Positions 61,160 to 64,000 of a stretch of DNA of 64,000 bases are shown piece after piece. Location of the stretch: NCBI RefSeq assembly GCF_024347595.1, contig NZ_AP025506.1, forward strand, positions 558,001-622,000, in the 5' to 3' direction. Position 1 is the first letter of the stretch. The number at the start of each line of letters is the position of its first letter. The notes beneath the pieces were generated by a model that was not told the origin of the DNA, did not search any database, and was given only the letters and a program-made list of their open reading frames with translations. This stretch comes from Vibrio pomeroyi (GTDB lineage: Bacteria; Pseudomonadota; Gammaproteobacteria; Enterobacterales; Vibrionaceae). The position numbers were made by a program, and so were the translations under genes.

Positions 61160-62065
61160 ATGAATAAATGGCCAAGTCTTAAGCAACTTCACTATCTTGT
61201 TACTCTTCACGAAACACGCCACTTTAGCGACGCCGCTGATCGCTGTTTCGTTAGCCAATCGACGCTAAGTAAAGGTATTCAAAACCTAGAAGAGCTGATC
61301 GGTTGTCCTCTTTACGAGAAGAAAGATAAAAAAAGTCCACTCGTTTTCACTCAAGCGGGAGAGCTGGTGGTTAAGCATGGTCGAGAGTTATTGGCGAAAG
61401 GACAGGACTTGGTTGAACTCGGAAACCTATGTAATGGCGACGCGATGCAAGGTCAGCTACGAGTAGGGTGTATTCCTACCATTGCACCATTTCTTTTGTG
61501 TGATTTGGTACAAGAAGCCAATCAACGTTTCCCTCAGCTAAATTTATTGTTACGCGAAGATACGACAACGAATTTGCTCGCAGCATTGCGTCATGGTGAG
61601 TTAGACGTGTTGATTCTGGCTCTGCCTGTCGATATCGACAATATGGAGAGCAAAGTGGTTGGGCAAGATCCTTTTAGAATGGTGATAAGTCGAAATCAAG
61701 CTGACGGTATTCGTGTCCCAATTAAATATGACGACCTACCAGATGAATCTGTATTCCTACTAGAAAATGAACACTGCTTAACCGAGCACGCGGTATCAGC
61801 GTGTAAGTTAACCGACAAAGAGAAGATTAACCCGTTCACAGCGACGAGTCTTCACACATTGGTGCAAATGGTAGCTAATGGGTTAGGAACCACCTTTATC
61901 CCGCAAATGGCGATTGATCACGGCTTGCTTGAAAATCAAAACCTGGTGGTTATCGATCCTCCAGGCCAGCAAGCGTATCGAGATATAGGCCTTGTTTGGC
62001 GTCCAAGCTCATCACGTCGTGAAACCTTCCATCAGTTAGCCGATGTGGTGTCTGAGCTACTTTAA
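61160..62065 (+). CDS. oxyR: Oxidative stress regulator OxyR
   Basis: LysR-family peroxide sensor of 301 residues. The winged HTH is at about 5-62. The redox cysteines C206 and C215 (HCLTEHAVSAC) are nine residues apart, as C199 and C208 in E. coli, and the TSLHTLVQMVANGLGTTFIPQMA segment is conserved. Divergent from the peroxiredoxin gene, a common target. Confidence 0.96.
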   Translation: MNKWPSLKQLHYLVTLHETRHFSDAADRCFVSQSTLSKGIQNLEELIGCPLYEKKDKKSPLVFTQAGELVVKHGRELLAKGQDLVELGNLCNGDAMQGQLRVGCIPTIAPFLLCDLVQEANQRFPQLNLLLREDTTTNLLAALRHGELDVLILALPVDIDNMESKVVGQDPFRMVISRNQADGIRVPIKYDDLPDESVFLLENEHCLTEHAVSACKLTDKEKINPFTATSLHTLVQMVANGLGTTFIPQMAIDHGLLENQNLVVIDPPGQQAYRDIGLVWRPSSSRRETFHQLADVVSELL

Positions 62066-62099
62066 AGCGCAGCGTACAAATAGATAAAAATCTACCTTT

Positions 62100-62125
62100 G
62101 AGCGGCTATTTTAAGCCGCTCTTTT
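62100..62125 (+). terminator. Terminator of oxyR
   Basis: Stem GAGCGGCT / AGCCGCTC with a 6-base loop then TTTT, 35 bases after the oxyR stop; plus-strand only. Confidence 0.75.
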
Positions 62126-62139
62126 ATAGCTTCCGAGCG

Positions 62140-62586
62140 TTACTCCACTTCAGCTTCTTCCGGTTCTACTTCTTCTTGTAGCTCTAGCAAGTTAATTGCG
62201 ATTGTTACGAAGTCGCTGTCAGTGATAATGCCGACTAGTTCGTGGTTATCGACGACAGGTAAACAGCCCACTTTGTGTTTCTGCATATAAATAGCTGACT
62301 CTTTTAAACCCGCACGCGGCTCTACCGACATAACGCTTTTGTGCATGATGTCGTTGAGTGGTGTTGAAAGGGTAAAAGATTGAGCTTGAGGGATGTTTTG
62401 TAGACTGGATTCTTGGGCTGCGAGAACATCTCGCTGAGTAACCACACCAAGCAGCTTTCTGTCGGCATCGACGACTGGGATATGGCGGATATCAAGCGCT
62501 TCCATCATGTGCTTTGCATCGGCCAGTGAGTGTGAGCGCAATAGAGTATGAGGGTTGCGAGTCATCATATCTTCAACCTTGATCAT
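62140..62586 (-). CDS. CBS-domain pair protein
   Basis: A 148-residue cytoplasmic protein composed of two CBS motifs (about 1-60 with DIRHIPVVDADRKLLGVVTQRDVL, and about 80-140 with HKVGCLPVVDNHELVGIITDSDF), followed by an acidic tail (EEVEPEEAEVE). Such pairs bind adenine nucleotides and regulate partners; which partner is not known. Convergent with oxyR. Confidence 0.87.
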   Translation of the reverse strand: MIKVEDMMTRNPHTLLRSHSLADAKHMMEALDIRHIPVVDADRKLLGVVTQRDVLAAQESSLQNIPQAQSFTLSTPLNDIMHKSVMSVEPRAGLKESAIYMQKHKVGCLPVVDNHELVGIITDSDFVTIAINLLELQEEVEPEEAEVE

Positions 62587-63973
<1,387 letters not shown>

Positions 63974-64000
63974 TTTAAGCTAGTTATAAACGATATACAT

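Overview
This looks like chromosomal core-genome DNA from a gammaproteobacterium of the family Vibrionaceae, most likely a Vibrio. The evidence is gene order (bamD/rluD/pgeF/clpB, slt/trpR/yjjX, raiA/pheL/pheA, oxyR beside a 2-Cys peroxiredoxin, phoBR next to ppx/ppk and pst), the rRNA operon layout, and protein resemblance recalled from memory. Species cannot be fixed from the window alone. There is no phage, transposon, CRISPR array or plasmid module.

Layout. 0.1-1.1 kb: ispH. 1.1-5.7 kb: a BtsS/BtsR (LytS/LytTR) pyruvate-type two-component system and a short CstA-family transporter. The transporter is preceded by a striking array of eleven BtsR-box-like sites every 20-21 bp. 5.7-12.9 kb: a DUF2799 lipoprotein, then a divergent murein-sugar recycling cluster (murQ, anmK, a sugar kinase, a sodium symporter // murR, nagZ). 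13-15.5 kb: aroF-tyrA with three TyrR-like boxes. 15.6-24.5 kb: an M23 peptidase, a PilZ protein, ettA, slt, trpR, yjjX and a GGDEF-EAL protein. 24.7-26.5 kb: pheA with a complete pheL attenuator leader (too short for ordinary ORF calling), then raiA. 26.9-33.8 kb: an MltF-like transglycosylase, bamD // rluD, pgeF, clpB (sigma-32-type promoter). 33.9-39.7 kb: one full rRNA operon, 16S - tRNA-Ala(GGC) - 23S - 5S - tRNA-Asp - tRNA-Trp, followed by a decayed tRNA/terminator copy. 40-44.3 kb: mepA, a small unknown gene, yfhL, trhP, rdgC. 44.4-56.9 kb: phosphate island phoB-phoR-pstS, ppx/ppk1 inverted, then pstC-pstA-pstB-phoU with Pho-box-like sites. 56.9-64 kb: two outer-membrane barrels, a LysR regulator, cutC, peroxiredoxin // oxyR, a CBS protein and queA.

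How the genes connect. Many genes act on peptidoglycan: NagZ, AnmK, MurQ, Slt, the MltF-like protein, MepA, the M23 peptidase and PgeF. The aromatic pathway is represented at its first step (AroF), both prephenate branches (TyrA, PheA) and TrpR, each with its own visible or known control. TrhP, which uses prephenate for tRNA wobble hydroxylation, is in the same window. Phosphate sensing, uptake and polyphosphate storage are grouped. The most unusual signal is the phased BtsR-type site array upstream of the CstA-family gene.
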